Assembly (NCBI RefSeq): GCF_051020955.1
Contig: NC_135013.1
Location: forward strand, 45,513,087-45,577,086
Direction: 5' to 3'
Source: Megalopta genalis
Lineage: Eukaryota > Arthropoda > Insecta > Hymenoptera > Halictidae
Length of the DNA: 64,000 nucleotides
This document shows positions 37,801-49,218 of the stretch, one piece after another. A model generated the notes under the pieces. The model was not told the DNA's origin. It ran no database searches and was given only the letters and a program-made list of their open reading frames with translations. Both the position numbers and the translations under genes were made by a program. The stretch's first letter is position 1. The number at the start of each line of letters is the position of its first letter.

Positions 37801-38385
37801 TACTACAATTTAGACTTCTATAAAAGAAATTTATTATAATTTAAAATTCTTAATTAAATTTCGATTTAAAATATACTAAAATTTTAATTTCAGTAAAAAG
37901 TCTATTATGATTTAAAATTTCTAATTAAAAATATACTAAAATTTAAATTTCTATTAATGTGTTTTCGTCTAAGCTTGAAAATTGTTATTCTTCATCTGAG
38001 CGAGCATATATGTAGAGCTCCTGCTATGTCTTGAACATGTAAGTTTCAAGTATACTGCATTTACAGTTTTAAGAAGTAGCGCATTCAGTAGTAATTATTT
38101 AACAAATTGCTAACACTAATGAGAAGCGTGAAACACTTTCGTGTTTCTATTAGCCGACAAGATAATTAATTTTTTGTAAGTAATAAGTAAAGTCAAATAT
38201 CACACTCCGGAAACAGAAGATCATTCTGTTCTTACATTGGTTAAGCCTTCCTTGCGAAAGTCACTAGAATTTATGGAGCTGTAAACGTTGCGAACCATTT
38301 TATCACATTCGTAACTGTTACAGCTAAATGAAGTAATTTCATGATTCATCAATTGATCGTCGCAAATATCATAATATATCACCAA
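34833..38385. other. AT-rich non-coding DNA
   Basis: No coding exon recognised. It contains a MITE-A end near 35283-35312 (TTGCATAAGCATCCGCCGTC), very AT-rich low-complexity DNA at 36120-36500, and degenerate repeats of AAAATATACTAAAATTT at about 37780-37960. Confidence 0.35.
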
Positions 38386-38510
38386 ACTGCGGATTTTATG
38401 TTTTTATAACAAAAATGAGTAGATCAAATACAAAATAGTAAAAATGTTTCATGAATGTACACATACAGTTGCATTATTTTCAACTTATTAAAATAACTAT
38501 TTAACAATAG
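38386..38510. repeat. MITE family A, left-end fragment
   Basis: Left end ACTGCGGATTTTATG followed by the family interior AAAATGAGTAGATCAAATAC and TTGCATTATTTTCAACTTA. The right end is absent. Confidence 0.65.
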
Positions 38511-39227
38511 GTTTACTAAGAGCAGCTGTTTTATATTGCTTCATAACAATGACAAGCATATTCGGTTTTTGTGCAGTTCTTATCGCATCATATCATTTTG
38601 TCATTAAACATTATATATCGTTAACGTAAAGGTACATATTATAGTGAAGAATATATGTATAAAACAGTGTTTCTATTGCAATATTGTATTATTTAGTACA
38701 TGCCACAAATAAAAAGTGATTAGAAATAAAAGAAATAAAACAAAATAAAAATAATTAAAAAATAAAATACAAAAATTAAAAATTAAAAAGTTATAAAAAT
38801 ATAAAATTAATATTTTCGTTGACACGATACAAATTTTTATCCTATGTTGAGAAATTTTACAACACCCACGAATACGCATCAGCGTATGTCCAAGGAAACA
38901 TGATTCAGTGAACTTCTCACGAATGTATCTCATAATTTCAGTAATCATATATTAAAAAATTATGCAGTTCGTTTGTCTTGCAATCAGTGCAGACAATTTT
39001 GATTTTGCATGCTGATGCTCGATCGATTTATTTTAAACTTTTACCTTATTACCGGTTTTCTTGTTTTGCTTTTGCAAACTGTCTACAAAAATAGTATCTA
39101 ATCATCGTAATCACAGAAGCGAGAGATATCGCATGACTTCGGGTTAACCTAATTGAGTCCTCGAACTTCAGTGTTCTCGTTTTTTATTAACCATTAGTTT
39201 CCGAAAGTTTCCTCATATTCTCATTTT
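38511..39227. other. AT-rich non-coding DNA
   Basis: Nothing recognised. Confidence 0.35.
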
Positions 39228-39426
39228 CAGTAAATTCTCCCTAATTCGCGCACAGATTGTGCACAAAAATGGACAATTTGAGAAGAGGAGATACGATTAT
39301 TCGAGCCTTGCGACTCGTTTTTTATATTTTTTGGCAATCGGTAATTATATAAAGTAATCGTATCTCCTCTTCCCAAATTGTCCATTTCTGTGCACAATCT
39401 GAGCACGAATTAGGGAGAATTTACTG
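39228..39426. repeat. Tc1-derived MITE, copy 2
   Basis: Left end CAGTAAATTCTCCCTAATT and right end AATTAGGGAGAATTTACTG are near-perfect inverted repeats; TA follows the right end. Length 199 bp. CAGT termini with TA targets are the hallmark of Tc1-like elements. The subterminal blocks match the MITE at 22976 and the relic at 57455. Confidence 0.9.
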
Positions 39427-40066
39427 TACTCACTGTTTCGCAAAAATTCAATTCAGAGCAGAGTTAAGCAAAATTTTATTCCGATGATAAGATTAATGAA
39501 CAAAATTTTATTCGACGTTATCGAATCAATATTTAATAGAATAAAAATTGATATAGATAACAAGTCATCCGAGTAAGAATTTATTTGAATACAAATTTGT
39601 TCGTACAGGAATTCATCCGTAAAATAATTAATTTGAATAAAACTGATAGAATATAAAGTGCTTTCTGCCATAGTTTAATTACTTTCTTCTTACTTTTGGA
39701 TAGATTTGATTATCAATGCGTAACTAAATAATCTTTCTACAACATGTACGTTTAGTCGGTTCGTATCGTCCTTCGTGTTAACTTTATAAAAAAAAAATCA
39801 AAATTGTACTGATTTGGAATGTATTGCTATAAAAAACATTCTTATACAATTATACAAAAACGAAAACAGTCAATGCTTATTCGCATTACTATTCGAATCA
39901 TTTTACCATCTCTGTTCGAATAATTTATTCAGAAAAAAAAATAATGATTCAGATAAATAGAATAATTTGTTACGTATAACGAATAATTCTTATTCGAATA
40001 AAATATTCGACGCTAAAAAGAATTCGTTCGAATAATTATTTTAGATGAACATTTATTCGGAACAAA

Positions 40067-40860
40067 TCAAGTATTTTCCACCTCTGATTCAAAGAAAACT
40101 GATGCGGTTCCATAAAAAGTAAAGCAAAGATATGTTTCATTAGTTGTAGTTGTTCGTTGGATATTCCTTGTGTGTGTTCGGAAAATACATAAAAAATCAG
40201 CGGCACAGTGGTCATTTCCTTTCACCGTTATCAAGCAATGCGATTTACACAACGGCGCATCTATCAGATTCAACTGGCGCTCGTTTCGCCGACTGTCACG
40301 ATCCCCAGATTACGATCCGAAATTACTTTACACTCGGTAAAAGACAAAACGCGAGGAGCATTTCATATTTCATCCCATATTAGGCGTCAGCGCCGGCGAA
40401 GGATAAATTGAACTCGCGAGGCGTATAAAAGATTCTGGTGTTTCATACGCTTCGCGGCCGCGCGCAGTAACACGATGCACTTTCTTGGAAATAGTATAAC
40501 AGGATCATCATCATTACCACTCCTTTCACGAGCGTCGCGGCTGTCAACCTCGGTTTTTCTCCGCGGCGGGAATCCGTCTGATAAGAAACGTATTTCTTCG
40601 CGTGTGTATGTACGTGCAGTTGCGTTCCACATTTTACGGAGACGGTCGTTCTCATCGTGTACGCCTCGGTCATTACTAACAATTATCTTCGTCCCAGTAA
40701 GCGCGCCTCCTTCGCGGAAAACTAATTGTTCTTCGATGAAGGCGATACGGGTTTTTCTTTGATTTATTTGTCCGAAGCCGTGCCTGATTTTCGGTTGTTC
40801 ACTGGCGCGACGTGTCCGATAAATAAACGCATTACAATGAATGAACATTTCAATGAATAG
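40067..40860. other. CpG-rich island with unassigned open frames
   Basis: G+C and CpG are far above the flanks. Open frames of 95 codons (plus, 40475-40762) and 153 codons (minus, 40387-40848) overlap here. Neither shows a domain, signal peptide or family likeness, so both may be composition artefacts. The island most resembles a promoter or first-exon region. Confidence 0.3.
40424..40431 (+). promoter_or_regulatory. Candidate TATA box in CpG-rich island
   Basis: TATAAAAG stands alone in G+C-rich sequence, and CAGTAA lies about 40 bp downstream as a possible initiator. The spacing is longer than the usual 30 bp. No recognised gene follows. Confidence 0.2.
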
Positions 40861-41079
40861 AAGTTATTAACGATTAACTTCTTAACCTTCTTCACGTGAT
40901 TGACGATGCTCCTTACCTCGACCAATCAAATATTGATTTAATTCGTGTACATATACTGATTTATAATTTTCTGACGTTATCCCGTTTTTCATAATTATTT
41001 CATTCTCTAACGTTTCCTTAACTGCTTATTTTTGTACGCTTTCTAAAATAAATATTATTATAACCATAAATGAAACAAT

Positions 41080-41645
41080 TCATTTTTATTTAATCTCCGT
41101 TTCTTACAAACCTCTTGGACAATTTTTATTTTGCACGAAGATCCGCACTCTGCAATAGAACCTACGCAATGTTAATGTGAAAGGGCGTGATAAACATTAC
41201 TTTTTTATACGAAGTGTTATTCTTAATGGGAGACCAAAAATAACAGTTATGTCAAAAATTTAATTCTAGTGGTTATATGTATAAAGAGTAGTTATCATTA
41301 AATTTGAAAGAAAATTTTTCAAAATGCTTTAAAAATCTTTTATGTGTGTGGTTGCTAATTAATGATTATAAATGATTATGATCATGTTTGGTTTCTGATA
41401 ACAGTCATACACGACGTAAATTGTTTTTAGTTACGAATAACTGTTATAGATAACGGTAATTGCTTTTAACCACCTAAAGAAGATTAAAATAGCGAATCAT
41501 CAATAGTTTCATTTAATAATTTTGGTAAGTTGAAAATAGTGTAACAATATCGTTAAATCTTTTTAATGTGTTCACAATTTATATTTCAGCTACTCACTGT
41601 TACCATAAATGCAGAAAACCGTAGTCTATCTAATATACAACTACA
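41080..41645. repeat. Two MITE family A end fragments
   Basis: The first is a right end of one type (TTATTTTGCACGAAGATCCG) finishing near 41155. The second is a right end of the other type (ACCATAAATGCAGAAAACCG) finishing near 41634, preceded by the interior block AAATAGTGTAACAATA-like sequence at about 41533. They are two partial copies. Confidence 0.5.
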
Positions 41646-42155
41646 AATATTTTGCAGATGCCATTTGCTAGAGTTTCGAAATTTTATGGTCTTTTGGGCT
41701 ACACAATCCTACAGTAAAAAATACTGATTTGCAGTAATGTAAATAATTATAGACTCAAAGCAGCTTTTACATTTTTAGTGGTATTTAAATGAAAACTTAA
41801 GAAAGCATCGTATTTGTATATATCTATTTTCTATTATTTCTAATAGAACAATCTAGAAGTTACTTTGAGTCTGTGAAATCGTTTATTTAATAAGAAACGT
41901 GCAAAAAATATCACGGGAGTCAGCTATTTTAGATGACAGGGGTTTTAGATGATACACATTCAGTAAAGTTTGTGAATTTTTTAATTGCTATTACAATTTT
42001 TTTATGTTTATTATTGTTAATTCTATGCATACTTCATTTATTATTAATTTTGTATGAAATTTTTTAATTTTTTAACACAAGTTTCTAATTTTTTGTATAA
42101 TTCGTTAATTTCTTTTAAAACTTATAAACTTTTTCTGTGAATAAATACCGATGTA

Positions 42156-42391
42156 AAGAGTGTCCCATTTGAAGTAACGCATGATCCGTTTACATAAAAA
42201 AGAATATACTATTTTATTTATGAGAAACGGCAAGGTCGCCTTGAAATCTCGGAAGCACATCCGCCCAGCAAAAAATTATGACCATTATAGGATGTTCCCC
42301 TCGAAACAGGGTAAGTTTTGTTTGACAAATTTTTGGAACGAACTATAGTTCGGGAGGTAATCGAATGCGTTACTTTAAATGGGACAATCTG
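42156..42391. repeat. TIR MITE (family C), 236 bp with TA target duplication
   Basis: The left end AAGAGTGTCCCATTTGAAGT, reading on to AACGCAT, and the right end ATGCGTTACTTTAAATGGGA, reading on to CAATCTG, are inverted repeats. TA lies at 42154-42155 and 42392-42393. No coding capacity. Confidence 0.85.
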
Positions 42392-42892
42392 TATGTAATT
42401 TAGTAACCAAAAGATTTTTGGCTACAATGTTTTCATTTGTCGGCGATGTGCGCTGACCGGAAAAGTCCATTAATTTAATAGCACGCGTTTCCCACTGAAA
42501 TATCTGGCTAAATCGATTGCGGCGCTGTAATTGAACGAAGATTAATTATAACTATCGTATATGGATTCCTGGAAGAAGACAGTTTTATGGCACTGCTTCT
42601 TATCAGACATTAAAAGAGCCTTAATGAGAAACAGCCACCCGTTTCAAGACGCAACTTCCCGATTTAGATCACGCACTACCACTCCAAAATAGTTGATTAC
42701 AGATTTCACGTTGACGCAACTGCTTGCATAAGATTTGTATAGTTAGGATTTATGCATATGACCGAATAGAATAAATACTATATGTATATTTGTAGCCTGG
42801 GATTCTTGATGTAAATTTTTATTTTGGTAAATGTTGCGTTTAGGGGAGGCAACTAGGATGACCTCTGCCCTCGAAATATTTTATCAAGATTG

Positions 42893-43170
42893 TGCCAATA
42901 GCAATAGCAAAATTAAAAAAAAAGAACCTTCTACTTATGACCTAGTAAACTGGTCCATCTATAAACTCTATAAAAAAATCGAGTCGTTTAGTTCAGTTCT
43001 AAAAAAGTTATTGCGTTTTAAAAGTTATCCGAACATTAATAGGAGTCATTGTATCGGTATTAATGTGGGGACAACTTTTGAAACGCAATAACTTCTTTAG
43101 AACTGGCCTAAACGAGTCGAATTTTTTGTAGATGATAGAGGGATTAACTTACTAGACTATAACTTTTATT
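42893..43170. repeat. Head-to-head pair of fold-back element ends
   Basis: The sequence around TCGTTTAGTTCAGTTCTAAA (42975-43000) recurs inverted around TTTAGAACTGGCCTAAACGA (43096-43117). The flanking GCGTTTTAAAAG and CTTTTGAAACGC face each other at the centre. The arms resemble the ends of the fold-back element at 48356-49041. A chance open frame crosses the first arm. Confidence 0.65.
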
Positions 43171-44524
43171 AATTTAAAAAATAAGAAACTTATGTTTGAA
43201 TATTCAAACACGATTTTCTCGAAAACTAAATCCCAAACATTATTTTCTTCATGTTTCTTTTTATGAAGAATCACCTGCTGCCCGCTTGTACACCTGTATG
43301 TATAAATTATATAATGTTTAGCGTGAAGTATATAAACGTTCTTCACTTTCCTGAAAGGCAGAAAGATTAATTGTGGCAAATGATTTATTTGTAGGCAACG
43401 TCCGATGATTTATATTTTTTTATCTTACAATTTAACTTTCAAGAAATTATTCGAATTGCTGACAAATAAACTACAATTCGATCTACGGAATGTGACTTAT
43501 TGGCAGAGCTTATTTATACAACGTAAACAGAAATATAAACAATTCATAAATTTCAATCCATCTCATGAAAAATAAATGAATGAGCACACGGACCGTCGAT
43601 TGTACTGTACATTCAGTAGTCGCATCAAGTTCTACGAGTCAGACTTCATGGTAAGTCACAGAAATACGTATCGATATTGACAGTAGCCTGCATAATTACT
43701 ATTTATGGTCTTTTAAAGACTTTATTACCACACGCTTCATAGTGGATTGTCATTTTTATATTTCCTGCACTCTACGATTTATGAAAAGCATCGCGTATAT
43801 TTTTTAACACAAACGTTTCAGCATCGCTTTGCAAAATGATTACCTTAAAATATCGAATTATATCACCTCTAGATTTCGCGCGAGAAATCACACTGTTCAT
43901 TAAGATATCGTTCGTTATACTCAACGTAATGCAAATCAAACGTCGTAATCATTCCATGGCTAATCTGAATCTGAATCGTATAGATAGAATCTAGAACACA
44001 ATACGATTACACAGTTGCTATTATGATCCGTAGCTGAAACGCAGTATTAAATAATTTATGTATTATAGGTATTCATACTGTATGTGTGCTAATCAATACC
44101 GAAGCTTAACACGAAATAAATAATGTTTGGTAATACAAAGACAATCATTCAGATGTAAGTCTAAATACATAACTGTACATAACTTAATTAACTAACATAA
44201 CTTAATTAATTAACTAACATAACATAATTGTACATAACTATTAAAATATTTGTAACTGTTAATATTAATATTTTGTTAATCATATTAAATACAAAATTAC
44301 AAATCTCACGTAAATCAAAATTAAAGTACAAATCTCACTTACAATATTTTTTTGACACTCATAACTATCAATGTCAGACGTCTTTCGCTTCTGATTCCTT
44401 GTTGTACCACTCAATACATCATTCGATTATTCAATTATACCGATTTGATAAAAATAAACTCACACTCTCCTTTTTCTATTTTCAATAATCGCATACCGCG
44501 CAAAAGCTTAACTAAATAAAATAA
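43171..44524. other. AT-rich non-coding DNA
   Basis: Nothing recognised beyond short direct repeats of ACATAACTTAATTAACTA near 44180-44225. Confidence 0.3.
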
Positions 44525-44668
44525 TAAAGTGATTAATTTTTTGAAAACTACGGTGTGTCAAGTTAACAAGAATGAACATTCGCGATTTAATCGTACAGGA
44601 AAACATGTCGGAGATGTTCATTATTGTTAATTCGACGCTACGTAATTTTCAAAGAATTAATCACTTTA
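44525..44668. repeat. Imperfect inverted repeat, about 55-bp arms
   Basis: The left arm begins TAAAGTGATTAATTTTTTGA and the right arm ends TCAAAGAATTAATCACTTTA. The arms pair over about 55 bp with mismatches around a 33-bp loop. It is probably a small fold-back MITE relic. Confidence 0.65.
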
Positions 44669-45851
44669 TTGCACGCACGGAACGAATAAGTAAGCAATCG
44701 CATAACAGGAGAAACCAGAAGCTATCGAATGACGTATGAGACGTAACTGTTAGGCAATTACGATGCGGAAACTTTAAATCGAAATTAGCACGTTGAGCGC
44801 CGCATCGACCGCATATGGGTGACACTATCTTTTCACCAATTTTGAAAATTCATTCCCATTGTAACATATTCGAACAAACAATTCGACTAGGATGTTCCGG
44901 ATGCGAAAGCATTCTAACGTCATCCATTACGATAAATTTTATCATTCTAGTTTCGGTTAAATTAATTAAACTGCTTTGACTTTGTGGAAATTTTAGTGTG
45001 TTGATTGTCGGCGCTGAACGTGTTTAAACCACACGGACTTATGGAACGGACTTATTGTTTTGCACCATGCGATATCGTCTCTTCATTGACACACAACTGC
45101 AATTACTCGATAGAAGGTGGCACCAATTTCGTCGGGAAAATCGACGGAGCATTTCGAAATAAAATCGAGAAACGTCAAGAAATTCGGTCGTCGCAACGAG
45201 TTCAAGACACTGCAGTTGTGACGTTCCGTCGTGGCTTTTTCTCATCGAATCCATCGAGTGACCTCCCGTATGCTAATTGTGCCGATTTTATCTGCACGCG
45301 AGCTCACCATCGCTGTAATATCAGTTAACGGCTTCCATATAGGACGCAAGAAGTTTGAAAGGATTGGGTATTGATTTGCACGCAATGGAAAATATTCTTC
45401 GTACCGGGTCAGTGGATATTTCCCGCGTGAAAAATCGGCCGTTCCTTCGTCCGTAGCGTTCGCCTAAACCACCTTATTCACGCAGACGACCCAGTTGCAA
45501 ATTTAATCGCCCGCAAAATCTCGGCCAGCCTGTCCGGGAACAGTAGAGGTGAGGTCTCGCAGGCGATGATCGGAAGTCTCGGTCGAAGACTGCTGGCCGA
45601 CCTTCAAAGAACCTCTTATCACCGACCTTGATACGTCCTAGCGTTAAAGACCGAATTACTTTATGCGAAGTGATTGCGATAAACCGTTCGCGAACAATAA
45701 AGTGACCGCTCGCTCTGTTGCGGATGGAAACATCGATATTGCGGACGAGCATTGTGAAGCCGTTTCATGATACGAGCAACAGTAAACTATAATTGACAAG
45801 GTAAAAGTGCCGATTATGGAACGCTTTTCAAAGGGTACAAGAATATCATTA
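44669..45851. other. Non-coding interval with GC-richer patches
   Basis: Between about 45000 and 45760 the G+C rises and chance-length open frames appear on both strands (107 codons plus, 92 codons minus). None is recognisable. They are regulatory or unannotated first-exon candidates at best. Confidence 0.25.
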
Positions 45852-46138
45852 GACTGCGGATTTTATGCATTTATGACAAAAGTGGACAGGTCAAATACAA
45901 GACTAAAATGATATTAAAAGAACTTAAGGATATTTTTTCTTATATCAGGTTTAGCGTTGCATCATTTGCAGTGGTTATTAGCGGCGACTATTATTTCTTT
46001 GTTCTTTAAACTTTATTATACAGGGTGGCGCATTTGAAACAAGACACCTGAATAACTCGTTTGTTTTTGACACAAAAAACAAAAATTCATCCAAATATTT
46101 TTCAAATATTTTGGCTACTTTCAAACTTACGCTCACTC

Positions 46139-46416
46139 TTAGTACAGATGTTCAAAATGGCGGCCATGAACATGGAAACAAGATCTAAAACGTTGCGGTA
46201 CGGATAGTATTGTTTGCTGAATTTCATTTCGATCTATCATAGAGCAAGCTCTTCTTATTCGTTCTTGCATATCCTCTAACGTTGTCGGTGTCTCGTGATA
46301 TACTTGCTGGCCATTTGTTCCGCCCGAAGCGGCCAATCCTATGATTTCCACATGTTCTGTTCAGGAATTCTGTAATATTCCGCGCAGAATGTGCAGGACA
46401 TCCATTCTGTTGGAGT
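46139..46416 (-). pseudogene. Transposase C-terminal fragment (DDE superfamily)
   Basis: The minus strand reads LQQNGCPAHSARNITEFLNR and then, after a frame shift and an internal deletion, VYHETPTTLEDMQERIRRAC and CFHVHGRHFEHLY. This is the order of the second catalytic block and C-terminus of DUF4817-associated Tc1/mariner-type transposases. The catalytic aspartate position in the first block is Asn, and the third catalytic block is missing. It is clearly dead. Confidence 0.75.
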
Positions 46417-46484
46417 CACATGTCATGAAGAAGTGGCTGTATTTTGTGTCATGACGAGTATATTCGTCGTGCATAAAAAAAGTA

Positions 46485-46655
46485 GTGACCATTGGATATT
46501 TAAATTGTAATTTTAATGAAAACAATCCTCAAATTTCAAGACGACTAGAATATTTTGAGGCCAATCCTACACGAAGGTGTTTACATGGTCATAAAAATAA
46601 GATCAGGAAAGAATCACGATATTGGTGTTCGGCGTGCAAAGTACCATTATACAGG
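46485..46655 (+). pseudogene. piggyBac-like transposase C-terminal zinc-binding fragment
   Basis: The plus frame reads NPTRRCLHGHKNKIRKESRY, then WCSACKVPLY. This resembles the C-terminal Cys-rich domain of piggyBac-family transposases, with some Cys positions replaced. Only the tail is present, and it runs straight into the TIR element starting at 46652. Identity is inferred from motif spacing. Confidence 0.55.
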
Positions 46656-46930
46656 GTGTCCCAAAATTGTGGTACTTCCGGGAAATAAGGGATTCCTGAG
46701 TTTATTTGAAGTAACTTTTTCTTTAGCGAAAATGCAATCCACGGCTTTGTTTACGAGTTATTAACGAAAAACAGTGACCAATAAGGGGCGAGATCAGCTG
46801 GCGCGAGGCGGCCGAGCCAATAGGCGGAACTGAGCTTCGTGCGAGCTGGCCTCTCATTGGCCACTGTTTTTCGTTAATAACTTGCTAAGGATTATTATAC
46901 TTCTCTCAGCCATCGTGGATTCCCTACTGA
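46652..46930. repeat. TIR element starting CAGGGTGTCCC, right end lost
   Basis: CAGGGTGTCCCAAAATTGTG follows TA at 46650-46651. An internal inverted repeat (GTTATTAACGAAAAACAGTG near 46758 and CACTGTTTTTCGTTAATAAC near 46863) flanks a G+C-rich centre. The right terminus was not found before the host element's arm resumes. Confidence 0.6.
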
Positions 46931-47623
46931 CCAATAGTGCATGTTGTGGCGTTGACCGCTACAGACTCATAATAATGATAACGAGATAAACATATCAACA
47001 ACAGCAGACTACGCAAAATATTTGAAAAGTGTCTTGGAAGAATTTGTTATTTTTCATTGTAGTCCATATGTTGTAATTAGGTCATCCTATTTAAAAAGAT
47101 AAGTTTGATCTTCATATGTCCACTACACCTCCATCTATAAAAAAATTATTGACATCATATAATGTACTTCTTAAAATCAAACAACTTTTGTCTGACACTT
47201 TTTTTTCTATTGTCAAAAACGAGCGAGTTATCCAGGCGTCTTTTTTCAAATGCGTTACCCTATACAATAAGGTGTGTTTTAAGAATGAAATAAATGATGA
47301 CTGTCTTTGCTATTGTTTAGGATATTGTTACATTATTTTCAGCCAATTACAATTGTTAAAAGAAAAAAAGAGATTTCCATCTAATTTATAATTCTTGCAA
47401 TGAACTTAGATATTTCTTATTTTGCATAAACATCCACAGTCTAATTATCATCAATTTTATTACAACTGGAAATTGTTATTGTTGAATATTTATACTACTG
47501 TTCCGTAGATCGATAATTCTAGATAACGTAATGTACCTTGAAATATTTATTTAATATGAATACGAAATAAGAAAAGTAAGATAATAAAGTTCGAACGTAC
47601 ACATATTACGGAACATTACGGTA

Positions 47624-47746
47624 CATTGTTCCGATTCATGGAACAGTTGTCATCCGCGTTTCATATTCAAATGTAAATGGCCGTTCCTAAATAGGGAAAT
47701 CGAATATGAAACACGGATGACAACTGTTCCATGAATTGGAACAATG
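47624..47746. repeat. Hairpin with 45-bp arms
   Basis: Left arm 47624-47668 and right arm 47702-47746 pair almost perfectly (a few mismatches); the core is TGGAACAGTTGTCATCCG. The loop is 33 bp. It could be a compact MITE or a hairpin-RNA-capable locus. Confidence 0.8.
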
Positions 47747-48355
47747 CAAAAATTGAAGTACACAGTTATGGAACGGTATGTCCTTGCTTGGAAACAACAA
47801 TTTTCGAATAAACATTTTTTTATAGCTGATTATTAGATGACAACATTTGTGTGAGCAAGTCTATAAAAAACAATGTTCGTAAATATGGGCAGAATTTTTA
47901 CAACCACTTTCATACGCTCTACGCATTTTTCATTGTATTGTTTGTGCTACTGTTTTAAGAAGTGGTCATCGCCTTACCTTCGTCTTAAATAGAAAATTCC
48001 GGAGTGCTTGGATGGATATGACAAGGACAAAATTGAAAACCAGAGAAAGTAATTCAGAGAACGTTTGAAAATATGGGACCGTAGTATCAAGGATAAATGG
48101 GACCATAAGAAGACGAAGAAGGTTTTACAAACGGTGACCTGCTTGTCATCGAGTTCTGTTTCAATCGAAGTGTTTCAATAATTCATTCTTTGTTCATACC
48201 TTTAAGATTCTTTTAGGATATAAAAAAGTAGAATGAATACCGATGTGATGGAATCACTGATCAGTGGACTGTAAATCTTCGTGCTAAATAAAAAGTGTTT
48301 ACATCGACTGCAAGGAAATCAATTTGTTGATCTTTTTACTGCTTTAAATTTTATA

Positions 48356-49041
48356 TAGTTACTCGTATAAGTTGAGCATACACCTTTTAAAACGTTTTTC
48401 TTTAACTGGACTAAGTGATTTGAATTTTTCTTAGGTAATAGCGGGACTAGTGTACTAAACGATGACTAAAATACTTTTTTAAATTTTGCTATTACTCGGA
48501 ATGACACAAAAAAAAATAAAAAAACTCTCGCTTTTTAACTTTTTTATCTATACACATAACGGAAATTTTAAAAATGCCTCTCATAGATCTCGGTAACTTA
48601 TACGCATGCTGAGCATTTTATCGAAATCGGTTGACGTTGTTATGAGTTACAACAAATTAAAGATGGCAAAAATCGCGGTTTTATCACGATTTTGATAAAA
48701 AAAATAGAGAAAATCTGCAATTTTTTAAATCTTTCAACGCTTGTAGCTTGACTTTGAGTTAAAGGATTTCAATGAAATTTTCAGCCCGCATATAAGTTAT
48801 CGAGATCTACGAGAAACATTTTTCAAATTTCCGTTATGGGTTCAGATAAAAAAGTTAAAAAACGAGAGTTTTTATCTTTTCTTTGTCATCCCAAGTAATA
48901 GCAAAATTTAAAAAAGGCATTTTAGTCAACGTCTAGTAGACTAGTCTCACTATCATCTAAAAAAAAATTCAAGTCGCTTAGTCCAGTTTTAAAAATGTTA
49001 TTGTGTTTTAAAAGGTGTACGCTCAATTTTGTGAATAACTG
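48356..49041. mobile_element. Fold-back MITE with about 300-bp inverted arms
   Basis: The left end TAGTTACTCGTATAAGTTGA and right end GTGAATAACTG fit TA-flanked CAGTTA termini. Arms of about 300 bp (48356-48660 and 48740-49041) share blocks such as TTTAAATTTTGCTATTACT and AACTTTTTTATCT on opposite strands. No coding frame. The ends are shared with the relics at 42893-43170. Confidence 0.85.
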
Positions 49042-49052
49042 TACATATACAG

Positions 49053-49218
49053 GGTGTCTGGTGGTACTGGTGGTACAACCAGATAGCACCAGATGGGCGT
49101 TGCATAGTGGTCGATTTGAACCGTAATATTTAAACTCCCATAACTTTGTTAATGTTCATCCAAAACGAATGAACCACACAAGAACCATATTAAAGTTTAT
49201 ATTTCTTACTTTTTAATC
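49053..49218. repeat. TIR-type element end, CAGGGTGTCTGG
   Basis: CAGGGTGTCTGGTGGTACTG follows TA at 49051-49052, with a local TGGTGGTAC duplication. The sequence is cut at 49218 by the retrotransposon insertion; the continuation right of the retroelement has no recognisable matching end. Confidence 0.45.

Larger units (their letters stand above)
46021..47262. mobile_element. Long-TIR DUF4817-type transposon, copy 2, with nested insertions
   Basis: The left end CAGGGTGGCGCATTTGAAAC and right end TTTCAAATGCGTTACCCTA are inverted repeats, with TA on both sides (46019-46020 and 47263-47264). The right arm (about 46960-47262) matches the arms of copy 1 at 20183-21108. The interior retains a decayed transposase C-terminus (46139-46416) and foreign material at about 46430-46955: a piggyBac-like fragment and another TIR element. 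Confidence 0.8.
45852..47441. repeat. MITE family A copy split by a transposon insertion
   Basis: The left end GACTGCGGATTTTATGCATT follows TA at 45850-45851. The matching right end CATAAACATCCACAGTC finishes at 47441 before TA. Between them the DUF4817-type element (46021-47262) has inserted at a TA. The right-hand remnant carries the family interior (GTTACATTATTTTCAGCCAA). The two remnants together exceed the usual 190 bp, so extra sequence is also present. Confidence 0.6.

Noticed and set aside
42831..43091. 86-codon plus frame
   Set aside because: It runs through inverted arms of a fold-back repeat and has no family likeness.
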